From NCBI GenBank assembly GCA_015065425.1, contig SVQH01000010.1, forward strand, positions 1-64,000: 64,000 nucleotides of DNA. Reading direction: 5' to 3'. The notes under the pieces were generated by a model. The model had not been told where the DNA came from. It saw nothing but the letters and a program-made list of their open reading frames with translations, and did not search any database. This DNA is from Oscillospiraceae bacterium. GTDB taxonomy: Bacteria; Bacillota; Clostridia; Oscillospirales; Acutalibacteraceae. How positions within the stretch are numbered: position 1 is the first letter of the stretch; every line of letters starts with the position of its first letter. Of the stretch, positions 8,394 to 17,214 are shown one piece after another. The translations under genes and the position numbers were made by a program.

Positions 8394-8954
8394 ATGAATA
8401 TGAAACTTGAAGTTTTAAAATGCCCTTCATGTGGTGCCAATATCGAATTTGAAGAGGGAACACCTTCTTGCGAATGCGAGTATTGTGGTGCGGTTGTTAC
8501 AATTGCTCCAACTAAAGATGCGACTCCTTTTAAAAATGTTGCTCAAAAAACAGCACAAACATTTAATATAAAACAGAAAAAAAGTAAAAACCCACAAGAA
8601 GAGGGTGTTGTTGGGAAAGCAATGAGAAAAGTATTTAATGCTTTGTTTATAGCCTGCCTTTTCTTGACGGGCTTTGCCATAATTATGTTGTTTGTAGATA
8701 TGGATGCAATGGGCTTTGGTATCGTATTATTCTTTGCTATTTATGCTGCAATGTTTAAAGTTCTTTCTCTTACACCTAAAAAAAGTAAACATATTTTGGG
8801 TAAATCAAAAGGGATGAAACCGGTTTATTTTGTTTTGTTATGTGTTTTACTTTCATTCGCTGTTATGATGACATTCGCAACTTCAAGTGAAGATCCAAAT
8901 ACAACCGGCAGTACAAGCGACACTTCTATAACTACAGATATATCTACAAATTAA
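8394..8954 (+). CDS. Zinc-ribbon membrane protein
   Basis: A 186-residue protein. The N-terminal ribbon has CPSCG and CEYCG pairs at about residues 11-35. A Lys-rich linker follows, then two adjacent membrane helices at about 83-105 and 108-128, and a third at about 143-162. The tail is Ser/Thr-rich. Two ATGs (8394 and 8400) are possible; GGATG spacing slightly favours the first. It is followed after 23 bases by another ribbon gene, so the two form an operon. The function is unknown. Confidence 0.7.
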   Translation: MNMKLEVLKCPSCGANIEFEEGTPSCECEYCGAVVTIAPTKDATPFKNVAQKTAQTFNIKQKKSKNPQEEGVVGKAMRKVFNALFIACLFLTGFAIIMLFVDMDAMGFGIVLFFAIYAAMFKVLSLTPKKSKHILGKSKGMKPVYFVLLCVLLSFAVMMTFATSSEDPNTTGSTSDTSITTDISTN

Positions 8955-8977
8955 GTGATTTATGGGAGAACTTTGAT

Positions 8978-9610
8978 ATGGACACAGTAATTTATAAATG
9001 CCCTTCATGTGGCGCAGATGTAGAAATAAAAAATATTGATAACTGTACTTGCGATTTTTGTGGAGCTAAAATAAACTTGTCTGATTCCGATAAGAAAAAG
9101 TTCAAAAAGAAGAAAAAATCACGAAAACCTGTTAATAAGAAAAAGGTATTTAAAGTAATTTTTCCGCTACTTATTTTATTGGTTTTTGGTATTCTCATTT
9201 TTACGCATACGATTTGCTTATTTCATTCATTTTCTGAAGCAACAGTACTTAAACCTCAAACTTGTCATTATTGTGATAAAACCAAAGGAGACCCCAAACC
9301 TTTATCAGAGATAAAGTTTCCCCAAAATGGATTAGCTGCTTTATTGCCCGTTCCAAAATCTAATATGGGTGAAATTGACAATGATAGTTCGACATATATC
9401 GAGATATATGTCGGTGAAATGTCATTAGACGATTTTAACAAATATGTTGACGGATGCTCTGACAAGGGATTTAATGTCGATTACACAAGATACAATAGTT
9501 CATCTTTTGGTTATGAGTATTATCATGCAAAAGATACTGATGGTAATTCACTCGAATTAAGATATTACGAGAATATTGGCATAATGGAAATTAGAGTGTA
9601 TGCTGCTTAA
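8978..9610 (+). CDS. Zinc-ribbon single-pass protein sharing a domain with the 4523 gene
   Basis: A 210-residue protein. CPSCG and CDFCG pairs lie at residues 8-29, followed by a Lys-rich stretch and one membrane helix at about 60-80. A second Cys pair, CHYC, lies near 95. The C-terminal domain starts LAALLPVPKSNMG and matches the domain at residues 90-175 of the protein encoded at 4523-5581: same start, a DCS/GCR-KGF motif, and an LxLxYYE strand near the end. GGGAG precedes ATG 8978. Co-transcribed with 8394. Two operons on opposite strands thus carry related membrane sensors. Confidence 0.7.
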   Translation: MDTVIYKCPSCGADVEIKNIDNCTCDFCGAKINLSDSDKKKFKKKKKSRKPVNKKKVFKVIFPLLILLVFGILIFTHTICLFHSFSEATVLKPQTCHYCDKTKGDPKPLSEIKFPQNGLAALLPVPKSNMGEIDNDSSTYIEIYVGEMSLDDFNKYVDGCSDKGFNVDYTRYNSSSFGYEYYHAKDTDGNSLELRYYENIGIMEIRVYAA

Positions 9611-9642
9611 ACTTCACAATACTATATAACATAAAAAAAATT

Positions 9643-9671
9643 AAGCGAACCCTCAAAATGAGGGTTCGCTT
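9643..9671. terminator. Bidirectional terminator
   Basis: A perfect 13-base stem (9643-9655 with 9659-9671) and 3-base loop, with an A-run upstream and a T-rich run downstream, between convergent genes. It also separates the cargo region from the conjugation operon. Confidence 0.85.
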
Positions 9672-9673
9672 GT

Positions 9674-11728
9674 TTATTTTGATTGATAAAACATCAATGC
9701 ATCAACTCTAACACCATTTTGAATAACCTCAAAATGACAATGAGGTCCCGTTGAATATCCTGTAGAACCACAATCTGCGATTACCTGTCCTTGCTTTACT
9801 GTCTGTCCAGCTGACACATGAAGAGCTGAACAATGAGCGTAAAGAGTTGAGTAGGTGTCATCGTGTTTAATCTTGACATAATACCCGTAAGAATTATGCC
9901 ACGTTGCAGTTACCACAACACCATCTGCTGCAGCAAGAATAGGAGTTCCAAGTGGAGCTGCAATATCTGTTCCGCCGTGAGTTTTTATTTCACCTGAAAT
10001 CGGGTCAACACGAGTACCGAACCGAGAAGAAATATATTGGTCGTTTTCAAACGGCCAAGCAAACATACCTGTGCCGACAAAAGAACTATTACCCTGAATT
10101 ATCTGTCCGCTTGCCCCTAAAAGTTCTGCCCACAAATCGTTGTATTCTTCACTCATCAATTCTTCCAATAATGCTTTTTGTTCATCATTAAAATTGTAAA
10201 GAGCAGAAATTTCATCTACACTTAACTGAATAATTGATACTGTCAGAACCTTCTTTGTTACATAAGTTGTTGTTTTAATAGAATTTCCGTTTTCATCTGT
10301 TGTAACGACAGTTTCAGCAACAACTTTAGGTGTAACAACACCTGTCATTGTGTTCATATCTTTCATAATGTCACGAAGCAAATCAATTTTAGTATCATCA
10401 AGAGTTACAACCTCAAGCGGATTATCGCCTGAGGTTGTTTTTACTGCATATACTGCGAGAACATCTTTCCAATTTATAGAAGTGTTACCCTTAACTTCAA
10501 GTAAATCATAAGTGTAGGATGCCTTCATAGCAGTAAGATTTGCATAATGCTCAGATGTGAGTTCAGATATAGCCTGTGACATTGTTTTATTCGTACCTGT
10601 TGTTTCATCGTTCGCAAGGAAGATACCAAAACAAGTACCGCCAATAGCACCGATTAAACAAATAATGATTATTACAACAACAGCAGGCACACCACCTCCG
10701 GCAATAATAGCACCTATACTTTTTACACCTGCAACAACAGCCTTTCCCGCTTCAACAACAACCTTTGCTGCAACCTTAACTGTTTTTATAGTTACTCTTG
10801 CAGTTGCCTGTGCCGTTTGCTTTGTTCTCTTTGCAACTTCGGCAGTTTTCTTAGTTGTTGATGCAGTTGTTTTCACAGTTTTCTTTGCTGCCTTTGCCGT
10901 TTTATCAGCCTTCTTGATTGTTTTTGCATTGTTATCAAGACTTCGCTTTGATTGCTTTATTTTATGAGCATCTTTATTAACAGTTTTTACAGTTTGCTTT
11001 TCAGCACCAAACTTTTTTATATCGGCTTTACCCTTTGTTTTGGGTGATGATTGCCTCCTTTGGCGAGGTTTCTTAATCTCGTCAACATTTGTTTCTGTCG
11101 GTTCTTTAACTTTAGGCGGTGCCTGAGTTTTTTCTTTAACAGCTTTAGCATCGCCTTTGTCAGTTCTCGTCTGAGTATTCTTTTTACTGTTCTGCGTTTT
11201 TACAGGCTCAGATGTTTTTTCAGTATTATCCGAAGATTTGTTTTTTGCAGATTTATCCTTTGATGAAGCTGAATTACCTGAATTATCAGAACCGCCTTCA
11301 TCAGCTTTAGATTCTGTTGACTTTTCTTTAGGAGCAGAGGAGTTGCTGTCATCCCTTGGCGTTTCGTTGTTCTCTTTTTCTTCAGTTGATGTCTCCTCTC
11401 CCGAAGTATCTTCAGACTGCTTTTCCGCTTCTTCTTGTGCTTTTTTCTCAGCTTTCTTTTCTTGGATTTTTTCTTTTGCTTTGCTTACACCTTTACGAAC
11501 TGCTTTTTCTGTGCCGACAGCAACAGTTTCACTACCTGTTCGCATAGATTCTGATACCTTGTCACTTGCATACTGTTCAGGTGATACATTATCCGACTGA
11601 TTTATATTCTCATTAACGGTGTCTTTGGTTTTTACACCAATATTTTTCATTCTGTCACCAACATTAACAGCAGTATCGTGAACCTTAATTTCTTTAACTA
11701 CTTCACGAGTCTTAATACCTTTACCCAT
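9674..11728 (-). CDS. Conjugation-associated membrane protein with M23 peptidoglycan hydrolase domain
   Basis: A 684-residue protein. Residues about 60-330 are a long Lys/Glu/Thr-rich low-complexity cytosolic region. A membrane helix lies at about 340-370, followed by an extracellular region. The C-terminal M23 (LytM-type) domain (about 560-680) has its zinc ligands visible: HxxxD in HGGTD near residue 585, and HCHFE near 664. Such hydrolases open the cell wall for the mating channel of Gram-positive conjugation systems. I chose ATG 11728 because AGGAGG lies 5 bases before it; an in-frame GTG at 11734 is part of that site. It is the last gene of the mating operon. Confidence 0.88.
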   Translation of the reverse strand: MGKGIKTREVVKEIKVHDTAVNVGDRMKNIGVKTKDTVNENINQSDNVSPEQYASDKVSESMRTGSETVAVGTEKAVRKGVSKAKEKIQEKKAEKKAQEEAEKQSEDTSGEETSTEEKENNETPRDDSNSSAPKEKSTESKADEGGSDNSGNSASSKDKSAKNKSSDNTEKTSEPVKTQNSKKNTQTRTDKGDAKAVKEKTQAPPKVKEPTETNVDEIKKPRQRRQSSPKTKGKADIKKFGAEKQTVKTVNKDAHKIKQSKRSLDNNAKTIKKADKTAKAAKKTVKTTASTTKKTAEVAKRTKQTAQATARVTIKTVKVAAKVVVEAGKAVVAGVKSIGAIIAGGGVPAVVVIIIICLIGAIGGTCFGIFLANDETTGTNKTMSQAISELTSEHYANLTAMKASYTYDLLEVKGNTSINWKDVLAVYAVKTTSGDNPLEVVTLDDTKIDLLRDIMKDMNTMTGVVTPKVVAETVVTTDENGNSIKTTTYVTKKVLTVSIIQLSVDEISALYNFNDEQKALLEELMSEEYNDLWAELLGASGQIIQGNSSFVGTGMFAWPFENDQYISSRFGTRVDPISGEIKTHGGTDIAAPLGTPILAAADGVVVTATWHNSYGYYVKIKHDDTYSTLYAHCSALHVSAGQTVKQGQVIADCGSTGYSTGPHCHFEVIQNGVRVDALMFYQSK

Positions 11729-11760
11729 TTGCACCTCCTATATTATTTTTTGTTTTTAGA

Positions 11761-12546
11761 TTAGTTAATTGTGTTGAAAGGCATAGCCTTGTCAACAGGA
11801 GCAAGAAGAACTCTGCCCGTTCCTCTGTAAACATTTACAAGACCTTCACCGGATGCAGCAGAACCTACAAGGGTTTTGCCTGAACGCTCAACCGTGAATT
11901 CAAGTGATTTACTCCAAGCAATTGCAAGATTGCCGTCAACTTTGAGAACATCATTGTCGAGCTCAATTTCAATAAGTTCTTCTTTAGGACATCTTGATTC
12001 AATGGCAAAGATACCGTTACCTGTAAGACCGAGATTGAAAAGTCCCTCACCGCCGAGAGCTGCAGAAGAAATATTTGTACGCATTACTGCTTTCTGTTCA
12101 AGTGCAGAATCACAAGCAAGGAAAAGACCGTCATCAAGAACGACAGCGCCGTTCCAATCGGCTGTGTTCATAAGAATAATATGCTTGTAAGTGGGCTCAA
12201 GAACAAGTGTACCGTTACCTGTGTATTCAGGCTTGATTGCACTTTCTCCCGTAACCTTTCCACGGAGTGCTTTTCCGAAAAGATCTCCGACACCCTTAAT
12301 GCCTGTGGTTGCGTTTACATTACCTACAGACCACTGCATAGCTCCTGACTGAAGAGTAATATCTGCATTTTTAAGGTCGCAGATAAGCTGTCTCTTTTTC
12401 ACATTCATCTCGTTACAATAAAAAGAGAGCATTGCCGTTGAAGGTGTAACACTCAAATCTTTCTTGTATTCAATAATTGTAAAGGGTCCTTTTTCATCAA
12501 GAACCCTTACATCGTCATTATTCTGAAAATTATTTATTTCGTACAT
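11761..12546 (-). CDS. AIM24 family protein
   Basis: A 261-residue, beta-rich protein of the AIM24/TIGR00266 type: repeated short beta-turn units, a Gly-rich GLFNLGLTGNGIF segment and GRVLLAP near the end. There is no signal peptide. It lies between the VirB4 and M23 genes with 20-30-base gaps, so it is part of the mating operon. Its role there is not established; AIM24 proteins of bacteria are uncharacterised. Confidence 0.75.
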   Translation of the reverse strand: MYEINNFQNNDDVRVLDEKGPFTIIEYKKDLSVTPSTAMLSFYCNEMNVKKRQLICDLKNADITLQSGAMQWSVGNVNATTGIKGVGDLFGKALRGKVTGESAIKPEYTGNGTLVLEPTYKHIILMNTADWNGAVVLDDGLFLACDSALEQKAVMRTNISSAALGGEGLFNLGLTGNGIFAIESRCPKEELIEIELDNDVLKVDGNLAIAWSKSLEFTVERSGKTLVGSAASGEGLVNVYRGTGRVLLAPVDKAMPFNTIN

Positions 12547-12566
12547 AAGTTAATACCTCTTTCTTT

Positions 12567-14912
12567 TTATTCGCCCATCTTTGTGGACATAAGTTTATAC
12601 AGTTCCGTATTCTTCGGGAACTTTCTTTCAAAGGGTACAAAGGATGAACCGACCTTAACAAGACCGTGACCGACTTCAACATTGGTAATGTGTGTCATCT
12701 GTGTTTCACTAATCTGTAAAAGATTTGCAAGTTCTTCTCTGTCCGTTGAACCCTGATTGAGCATTATTATGAACTCTGAGTTAGCAAGCATTGTTCGTGC
12801 TGTGTGGCTCTGTAAAAGGTCATCAACATTCTGTGTGATACCCGTACAATATGCACCGTACTTACGAACTCGTTTCCAAAGAGTGAAAAGGAAGTTCGCA
12901 GAGTATTCGTGTTGGAAAAGAAGATATATCTCGTCAATGAAGATATATGTTTCTCTGCCCTCAGCTCTGTTCTTTGTGATTCGGTTAAGAATACTGTCAA
13001 GAACTACAAGCATACCGATAGGCATAAGCTGACTACCAAGTTCAAGAATGTCATAACAGATAAGTCTGTTTTCAATATTTACATTGGTTTTCTGTGCAAA
13101 TGTGCTTTGTGAACCTGATGCAAAAAGTTCCATCGCTGTTGCAAGTTCCGTAGCTTCGGGTTCAGGCTGCTTTCTTAAATCGTTACAAAGGTCAACAAGA
13201 GTAGGAACCTTGCCTGTATAACCTCGTTTGATATAGTTCTTGTAAACATTAGTAAGGCAACGGTCAACAATAGACTTCTGAATAGCATCAATACCGTCTT
13301 TGCCCATAACCTGTTCAAAGAGTGAAAGAACAAATTCAGCCTTAAATGCAATAGGACTTGCACCATCTGCATACTCCTTGTTTATATCAAGACAGTTGAT
13401 ATGATTTTTACTCTTCGCAGAAAGTTCGATAACCTGACCGCCCATTGCTTCAACAAGAGCTGAGTATTCTCGTTCAGGGTCAATAATCATAATATCTGCA
13501 TTAGTTGAAAGTAACAACTGTACTAATTCTTCTTTCGCAGTAAAGGACTTACCGGAACCTGAAACACCAAGAATGAAGCAGTTACCGTTGAGCAGGAACT
13601 TTCTGTTGACGATAATCATATTCTTTGAGATAACATTTACACCTTGGAATACACCGCCATCGTGCTGAATTTCCTGAACCTTAAAGGGCATAAAAACAGC
13701 AAGGCTCTCCGTTGTTAAGGTGCGCCTTGCTTCAATCTTATTTATACCGATAGGAAGTGTGGCATTAAAGCCATCCAACTGCTGATATTTAAGAACACCG
13801 AGCTGACACATGTGCTTTCTGCCTGTTGCTTGAATTGCTTCTGTATCGCTGTTAAGCTCTTCAAGAGTATCTGCTGTGTGCATAACAGTAATTACAACCT
13901 TAAACATCTTTTGGTCACGGGTTGTAAGGTCATCAAGGAATTCTCTGATTTCCTTTCTCTGCTGCTCCATATCATAAGGAATAACAGAAGTGTAGTTGTT
14001 GTTTGCGTTCTGCTTTCTCTGATAATTTGCAATATTTGTTTCAATACCGAGTGCCTGCTTTTCACCAAACTTCTGTGCTTCTTCTGTTGATACCGGGATA
14101 ATATCAAAGTTAAATACCATATTTCTGTTTGTATCTGTGAGTTCCCACACAACACTATCTTTGATATATGAAGGATAATCACGAATGAACAGAACTCTAC
14201 CAAATCTATCACCGATTTTGAAGTAATCTGACTTAAACTCAAAACCGTCAGGTGTGATATAGTCTTTGAAACTCTGTCCCTTCTGCATTGTATCTCTCAA
14301 ATCGAAGTGATAGTCTGCTGATTCTTTAGGTCTGCAGAAATCGTGAATAATGCGAAGTCTTTCAGTTAAATCAAGTTCGGAGCATTTTGAACCGAGCCTT
14401 GCAAAGTGAGCAATCAAATCTGCACCCACACGATTAAAATGACTTCGTGCTTCTTGGGCAGTCTTTTTCTGAATTGTGAGCGTTACATATTTATCCTGAA
14501 CAATAGCATTTGCTCCGTTTGCTATCATTGTGAGCATATCATTGATTTCTTTACGGTATTTATCCTTATCATCATTTGCCTTTTCAAGAAGTGCGATTTC
14601 TTTAAGCTCGCTGTTCTTGAGTTTTCTGTTTATGATTGTAATCTGACTTGAAATACCGTTTTCAAGTGAGTTCAAAATTTCACTGTAACGAAGGAAGTTT
14701 GCTTCTTTATCTTCCTTACTTGATACCGCATAATTTATATCGGTAAACTTGAATGTTTTTGAATATCTGTCTTTACCTGTTAAAAAGATACCGTCTGAAT
14801 AGACGGCATCGATTTTTATAACATCCTGAACAGACTTTGGGACAGACATTCCATCCCCAAATAAGTCATCGAGTCCTGTTTTCTTTTTTATTGTTCCTAT
14901 GAGGTCGAACAT
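12567..14912 (-). CDS. virB4: VirB4-like conjugation ATPase
   Basis: A 781-residue motor ATPase that energises the type IV secretion channel at the membrane. Seen: Walker A GVSGSGKS near residue 450, Walker B IFIDEIYLLF near 659, and the Arg/Gln-rich GITQNVDDLL motif after it, all in the usual VirB4 order. The N-terminal half is the usual non-catalytic VirB4 region. The open frame extends to 14939, but ATG 14912 has AAAGGA 9 bases upstream and is the likely start. It overlaps the PrgI gene by 47 bases. The family call is secure (CD1110-type of Tn1549-like elements). Confidence 0.93.
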   Translation of the reverse strand: MFDLIGTIKKKTGLDDLFGDGMSVPKSVQDVIKIDAVYSDGIFLTGKDRYSKTFKFTDINYAVSSKEDKEANFLRYSEILNSLENGISSQITIINRKLKNSELKEIALLEKANDDKDKYRKEINDMLTMIANGANAIVQDKYVTLTIQKKTAQEARSHFNRVGADLIAHFARLGSKCSELDLTERLRIIHDFCRPKESADYHFDLRDTMQKGQSFKDYITPDGFEFKSDYFKIGDRFGRVLFIRDYPSYIKDSVVWELTDTNRNMVFNFDIIPVSTEEAQKFGEKQALGIETNIANYQRKQNANNNYTSVIPYDMEQQRKEIREFLDDLTTRDQKMFKVVITVMHTADTLEELNSDTEAIQATGRKHMCQLGVLKYQQLDGFNATLPIGINKIEARRTLTTESLAVFMPFKVQEIQHDGGVFQGVNVISKNMIIVNRKFLLNGNCFILGVSGSGKSFTAKEELVQLLLSTNADIMIIDPEREYSALVEAMGGQVIELSAKSKNHINCLDINKEYADGASPIAFKAEFVLSLFEQVMGKDGIDAIQKSIVDRCLTNVYKNYIKRGYTGKVPTLVDLCNDLRKQPEPEATELATAMELFASGSQSTFAQKTNVNIENRLICYDILELGSQLMPIGMLVVLDSILNRITKNRAEGRETYIFIDEIYLLFQHEYSANFLFTLWKRVRKYGAYCTGITQNVDDLLQSHTARTMLANSEFIIMLNQGSTDREELANLLQISETQMTHITNVEVGHGLVKVGSSFVPFERKFPKNTELYKLMSTKMGE

Positions 14913-15240
14913 CGTCACCATTCCTTTCAATTTCGTCATAATAGTTTTTTGAAATAAATTTCAATTCCTTTGGCATAAGGATTTCACTCTTAAGATAAGT
15001 GATTAAAACCTTTTCCGCCGTCATTCCGTGATATTTAAAAAAGCCGAGGGTTGCAAAAGGAGCTGCACCTACAATACACACCCAACTGAGTGTTTCAATA
15101 CCGAAGAACGGTTTAAGAAGAAAGTACAATCCTACTGCAATACCGCAGGCTAAAACCGAAAATACGAACTGACGGAGATTAAGACCGAAATATACCGCTT
15201 CACTGTAATCTCGTATTTCACGGTTAATCTTTACTTCCAT
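14866..15240 (-). CDS. prgI: PrgI family conjugation membrane protein
   Basis: A 124-residue protein. The cytosolic N-terminus ends in two close membrane helices (about 27-47 and 53-70), followed by a basic tail. This layout and the start EVKINREIRDYSE are typical of PrgI/TcpE-like proteins, placed directly before virB4 as in other Gram-positive systems. AAGGAG precedes ATG 15240. It probably anchors VirB4 to the channel; this is known from gene order rather than shown here. Confidence 0.85.
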   Translation of the reverse strand: MEVKINREIRDYSEAVYFGLNLRQFVFSVLACGIAVGLYFLLKPFFGIETLSWVCIVGAAPFATLGFFKYHGMTAEKVLITYLKSEILMPKELKFISKNYYDEIERNGDDVRPHRNNKKENRTR

Positions 15241-15257
15241 TTATATAATCAACTCCT

Positions 15258-16100
15258 TTATAATCCCATCATTTCTTTAACTACTCTGTCACTCATTTTT
15301 ACTGTTCCGACAAGTACAATCATATTGAATATAAGCTCACCAACATAAGTCCATACCTGATTTACTGCTGCAGCCGTTTCATCAACAACAGGTGGTGATG
15401 AAGCAAACAACGAGAAGATAATGCAACCGAGTACAATGATTGCACCCTCTAAACATACTGCCGCATAAGATTTAATAAAGCTCTTACCGACAGAAGATGA
15501 AGTTTCACCCGCAAAAGCAGATAAAGGAACGGGAGCAATAGCTGTATATAGGTAAATCTTAAAGAATCGTCCGTAAACTGTCATAATCATAATGAACGAA
15601 AGAACAGTTATAAACAAACTGCCTATAAGAGTTACTGCCCATAGTGGCACGCTCTCCCAAAATCCGCTATCTTCTATTGCCGTTACTATTGACTCCGGTA
15701 GCACCATTTCATCAATTCTTGCAAGTCCTGATGTTGCCATAATCTTTGCAACAATGCCCTGGACTATATCAAATAATGCCATCATTAATTCAAGACCATA
15801 ATCAATAGCCGCTTTTGAAAGTATAAAACGGATAAACATTTTTAGAGCTATTTCCGGTCTTTTCATTTCTGCAAAGTTTCCGCAGGTTTTCATAACACCT
15901 ACAACGAAAAAGAGTACTAAAAGCGAATATCCTATCGCCTGTAGTGCTCCGTGAATGTTAGTGATTACATTCCATATTGTACCGTCTTTAAATTCTTCGG
16001 GGGATTGAGTGATGAGAAGCCATATTTCACTTAACTTGTCGTTCCAAGTTGCGAGTGCATTTTGTAGGTTTTGCACTACCCAATTACTTGAATCTTCCAT
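15258..16100 (-). CDS. VirB6/TrbL-like channel protein
   Basis: A 280-residue polytopic protein with about six membrane helices, central GRFFKIYLYTAIAPVPLSAF and a final cluster near VGTVKMSDRVVKEMMGL. This matches the CD1112-type VirB6/TrbL proteins of Tn1549-like elements. It forms the inner part of the DNA transfer channel. ATG 16100 has GGGAGG 6 bases upstream. Its promoter region is preceded by the terminator of the SLOG gene, so it may need its own promoter or read-through. Confidence 0.88.
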   Translation of the reverse strand: MEDSSNWVVQNLQNALATWNDKLSEIWLLITQSPEEFKDGTIWNVITNIHGALQAIGYSLLVLFFVVGVMKTCGNFAEMKRPEIALKMFIRFILSKAAIDYGLELMMALFDIVQGIVAKIMATSGLARIDEMVLPESIVTAIEDSGFWESVPLWAVTLIGSLFITVLSFIMIMTVYGRFFKIYLYTAIAPVPLSAFAGETSSSVGKSFIKSYAAVCLEGAIIVLGCIIFSLFASSPPVVDETAAAVNQVWTYVGELIFNMIVLVGTVKMSDRVVKEMMGL

Positions 16101-16123
16101 CAAAGACCTCCCTTAATAATAAA

Positions 16124-16152
16124 AGAGTGTACGATTTTAATTCGTACACTCT
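16124..16152 (-). terminator. Terminator after the SLOG gene
   Basis: An 11-base stem (16124-16134 with 16142-16152). On the minus strand it is followed by TTTTATTATT. It stands between the SLOG gene and virB6. Confidence 0.75.
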
Positions 16153-16158
16153 CATTAC

Positions 16159-16662
16159 TTATGGTTTTATTTGTATAATTTCTTTGTTATTTTCTTTTGC
16201 ATAAAGAACAGTTTTTCCTGTTCCTGACGGAGAACCGTTCCATACCGCTATTACATAATCAGATTTATCAACCATATATCGGTTTCTTTTATGCATACAA
16301 TCAGCAGTATAATGTGTTTGCAAAAGGGTTTCTTTGTCTGACATTTCGATTATTGAGAAATATCTATCTCTATATTTTTCTGTCCACTTGTTTGCCTGTG
16401 TTTCACAAGGAATTGCACATTCAAGGGTAATATCTTGATATTTCTTTTTGAGTTCAAGAACAATCTCAGCCGCAATCATATCCACACCAAGAGCCATACC
16501 TGAAATAAAATGAGTAACACCCTTGTCCTCAATAAGGTAAAGAATGCTTTTCTTCAACTCATCTTTTAGTTTTAGACTTTGTGAAGAAGATTCATCCCAA
16601 AGATACGGGATTGATTGTGGTCTGTGTCCTGTAAAACACGCTGTACTTTTTTCATTAATCAT
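16159..16662 (-). CDS. SLOG (DUF1273/YpsA-like) family protein
   Basis: A 167-residue protein with a Rossmann-like SLOG fold: an FTGHRPQ start, a GMALGVDMIAAE loop, a CETQANKW segment and a WNGSPSGTGKT Gly-rich end. SLOG proteins bind nucleotide-derived ligands and occur in defence and signalling contexts. The open frame begins at a GTG (16674), but ATG 16662 has AGAGGTGG 8 bases upstream. Its promoter has a TATAAT at 16718-16723 directly abutting a pair of 15-base dyads. The same dyads flank the XRE gene upstream, so the two genes form a regulated cassette inside the mating operon. Confidence 0.83.
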   Translation of the reverse strand: MINEKSTACFTGHRPQSIPYLWDESSSQSLKLKDELKKSILYLIEDKGVTHFISGMALGVDMIAAEIVLELKKKYQDITLECAIPCETQANKWTEKYRDRYFSIIEMSDKETLLQTHYTADCMHKRNRYMVDKSDYVIAVWNGSPSGTGKTVLYAKENNKEIIQIKP

Positions 16663-16682
16663 TTTGTTTTCCACCTCTTTTT

Positions 16683-16723
16683 AATCGTCTAACGATTATT
16701 GTAATCGTTATGCGATTATTATA
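16683..16723 (-). promoter_or_regulatory. SLOG promoter with paired dyad operators
   Basis: Two dyads of form AATCG-N5-CGATT lie at 16683-16697 and 16703-16717, 20 bases apart centre to centre. The minus-strand -10 TATAAT occupies 16718-16723, immediately next to them, so the start of transcription falls inside the dyads. A -35 box is poor. Confidence 0.75.
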
Positions 16724-16769
16724 CAAGATAAAATACAAATAATTTGTCGAAATATGATACATAAATTAA

Positions 16770-16805
16770 AATAAACTGCAACCGATTTGTTAGTTGCAGT
16801 TTATT
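16770..16805 (-). terminator. Terminator of the XRE gene
   Basis: A 13-base perfect stem (16770-16782 with 16793-16805) that overlaps the stop codon of the XRE gene, followed on the minus strand by TTTAATTT. Confidence 0.78.
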
Positions 16806-17133
16806 ATTTTTTCTTTGCACTTACCACTAAAGCATCAATTATATCAAGTATTCTTTCTTGTTCCTCTACAGGAAGTTCTGAAATTCTTTCAGAAAGAATA
16901 GAAGCTTTTGTAATTACCCCTTTATCAATAACATCTACAAATATTTCATCTGCTGAACATCCAAGATAATTAATAATATCTACCAACTTGTCAACAGGTA
17001 ATCCGTAAACACCTCTTTCTACACAAGACAAAAAATTCCTTGATAAATTTAATTCTTCAGCAAGTTGTTCCTGTGTTAATCCTTTAGCTAATCGATATTG
17101 CTGTATTCTTTTACCAACTAACTTTCTTACCAC
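16804..17133 (-). CDS. XRE-family regulator of the cassette
   Basis: A roughly 109-residue protein with a clear Cro/CI helix-turn-helix at about residues 6-60 (LTQEQLAEELNLSRNFLS) and a C-terminal helical extension of about 45 residues that may dimerise. The frame is open from a GTG at 17142, but the GTG at 17133 has GAGG 8 bases upstream and fits better. Paired dyads lie upstream (17151-17185 and 17215-17249) and also in front of the next gene (16683-16717). This makes it the likely autoregulator of both. Confidence 0.82.
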   Translation of the reverse strand: MVRKLVGKRIQQYRLAKGLTQEQLAEELNLSRNFLSCVERGVYGLPVDKLVDIINYLGCSADEIFVDVIDKGVITKASILSERISELPVEEQERILDIIDALVVSAKKK

Positions 17134-17150
17134 ATTATACACCTCTAACT

Positions 17151-17191
17151 AATAGTATTGCGAATAGACTAATCGCTATGCTAATAGTATA
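17151..17191 (-). promoter_or_regulatory. XRE promoter with paired dyad operators (pair A)
   Basis: Two degenerate 15-base sites, 17151-17165 and 17171-17185, are again separated by 5 bases. The second is AATCG-CTATG-CTAAT. The minus-strand -10 TATACT (17186-17191) abuts them exactly as in the SLOG promoter. Confidence 0.65.
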
Positions 17192-17214
17192 TAGGGTGCA
17201 AGGTCGCAATTACA

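Noticed and set aside
10557-11600. Plus-strand frames opposite the M23 gene
   Set aside because: Antisense of the Lys/Glu/Ala-rich region, typical low-complexity shadows.
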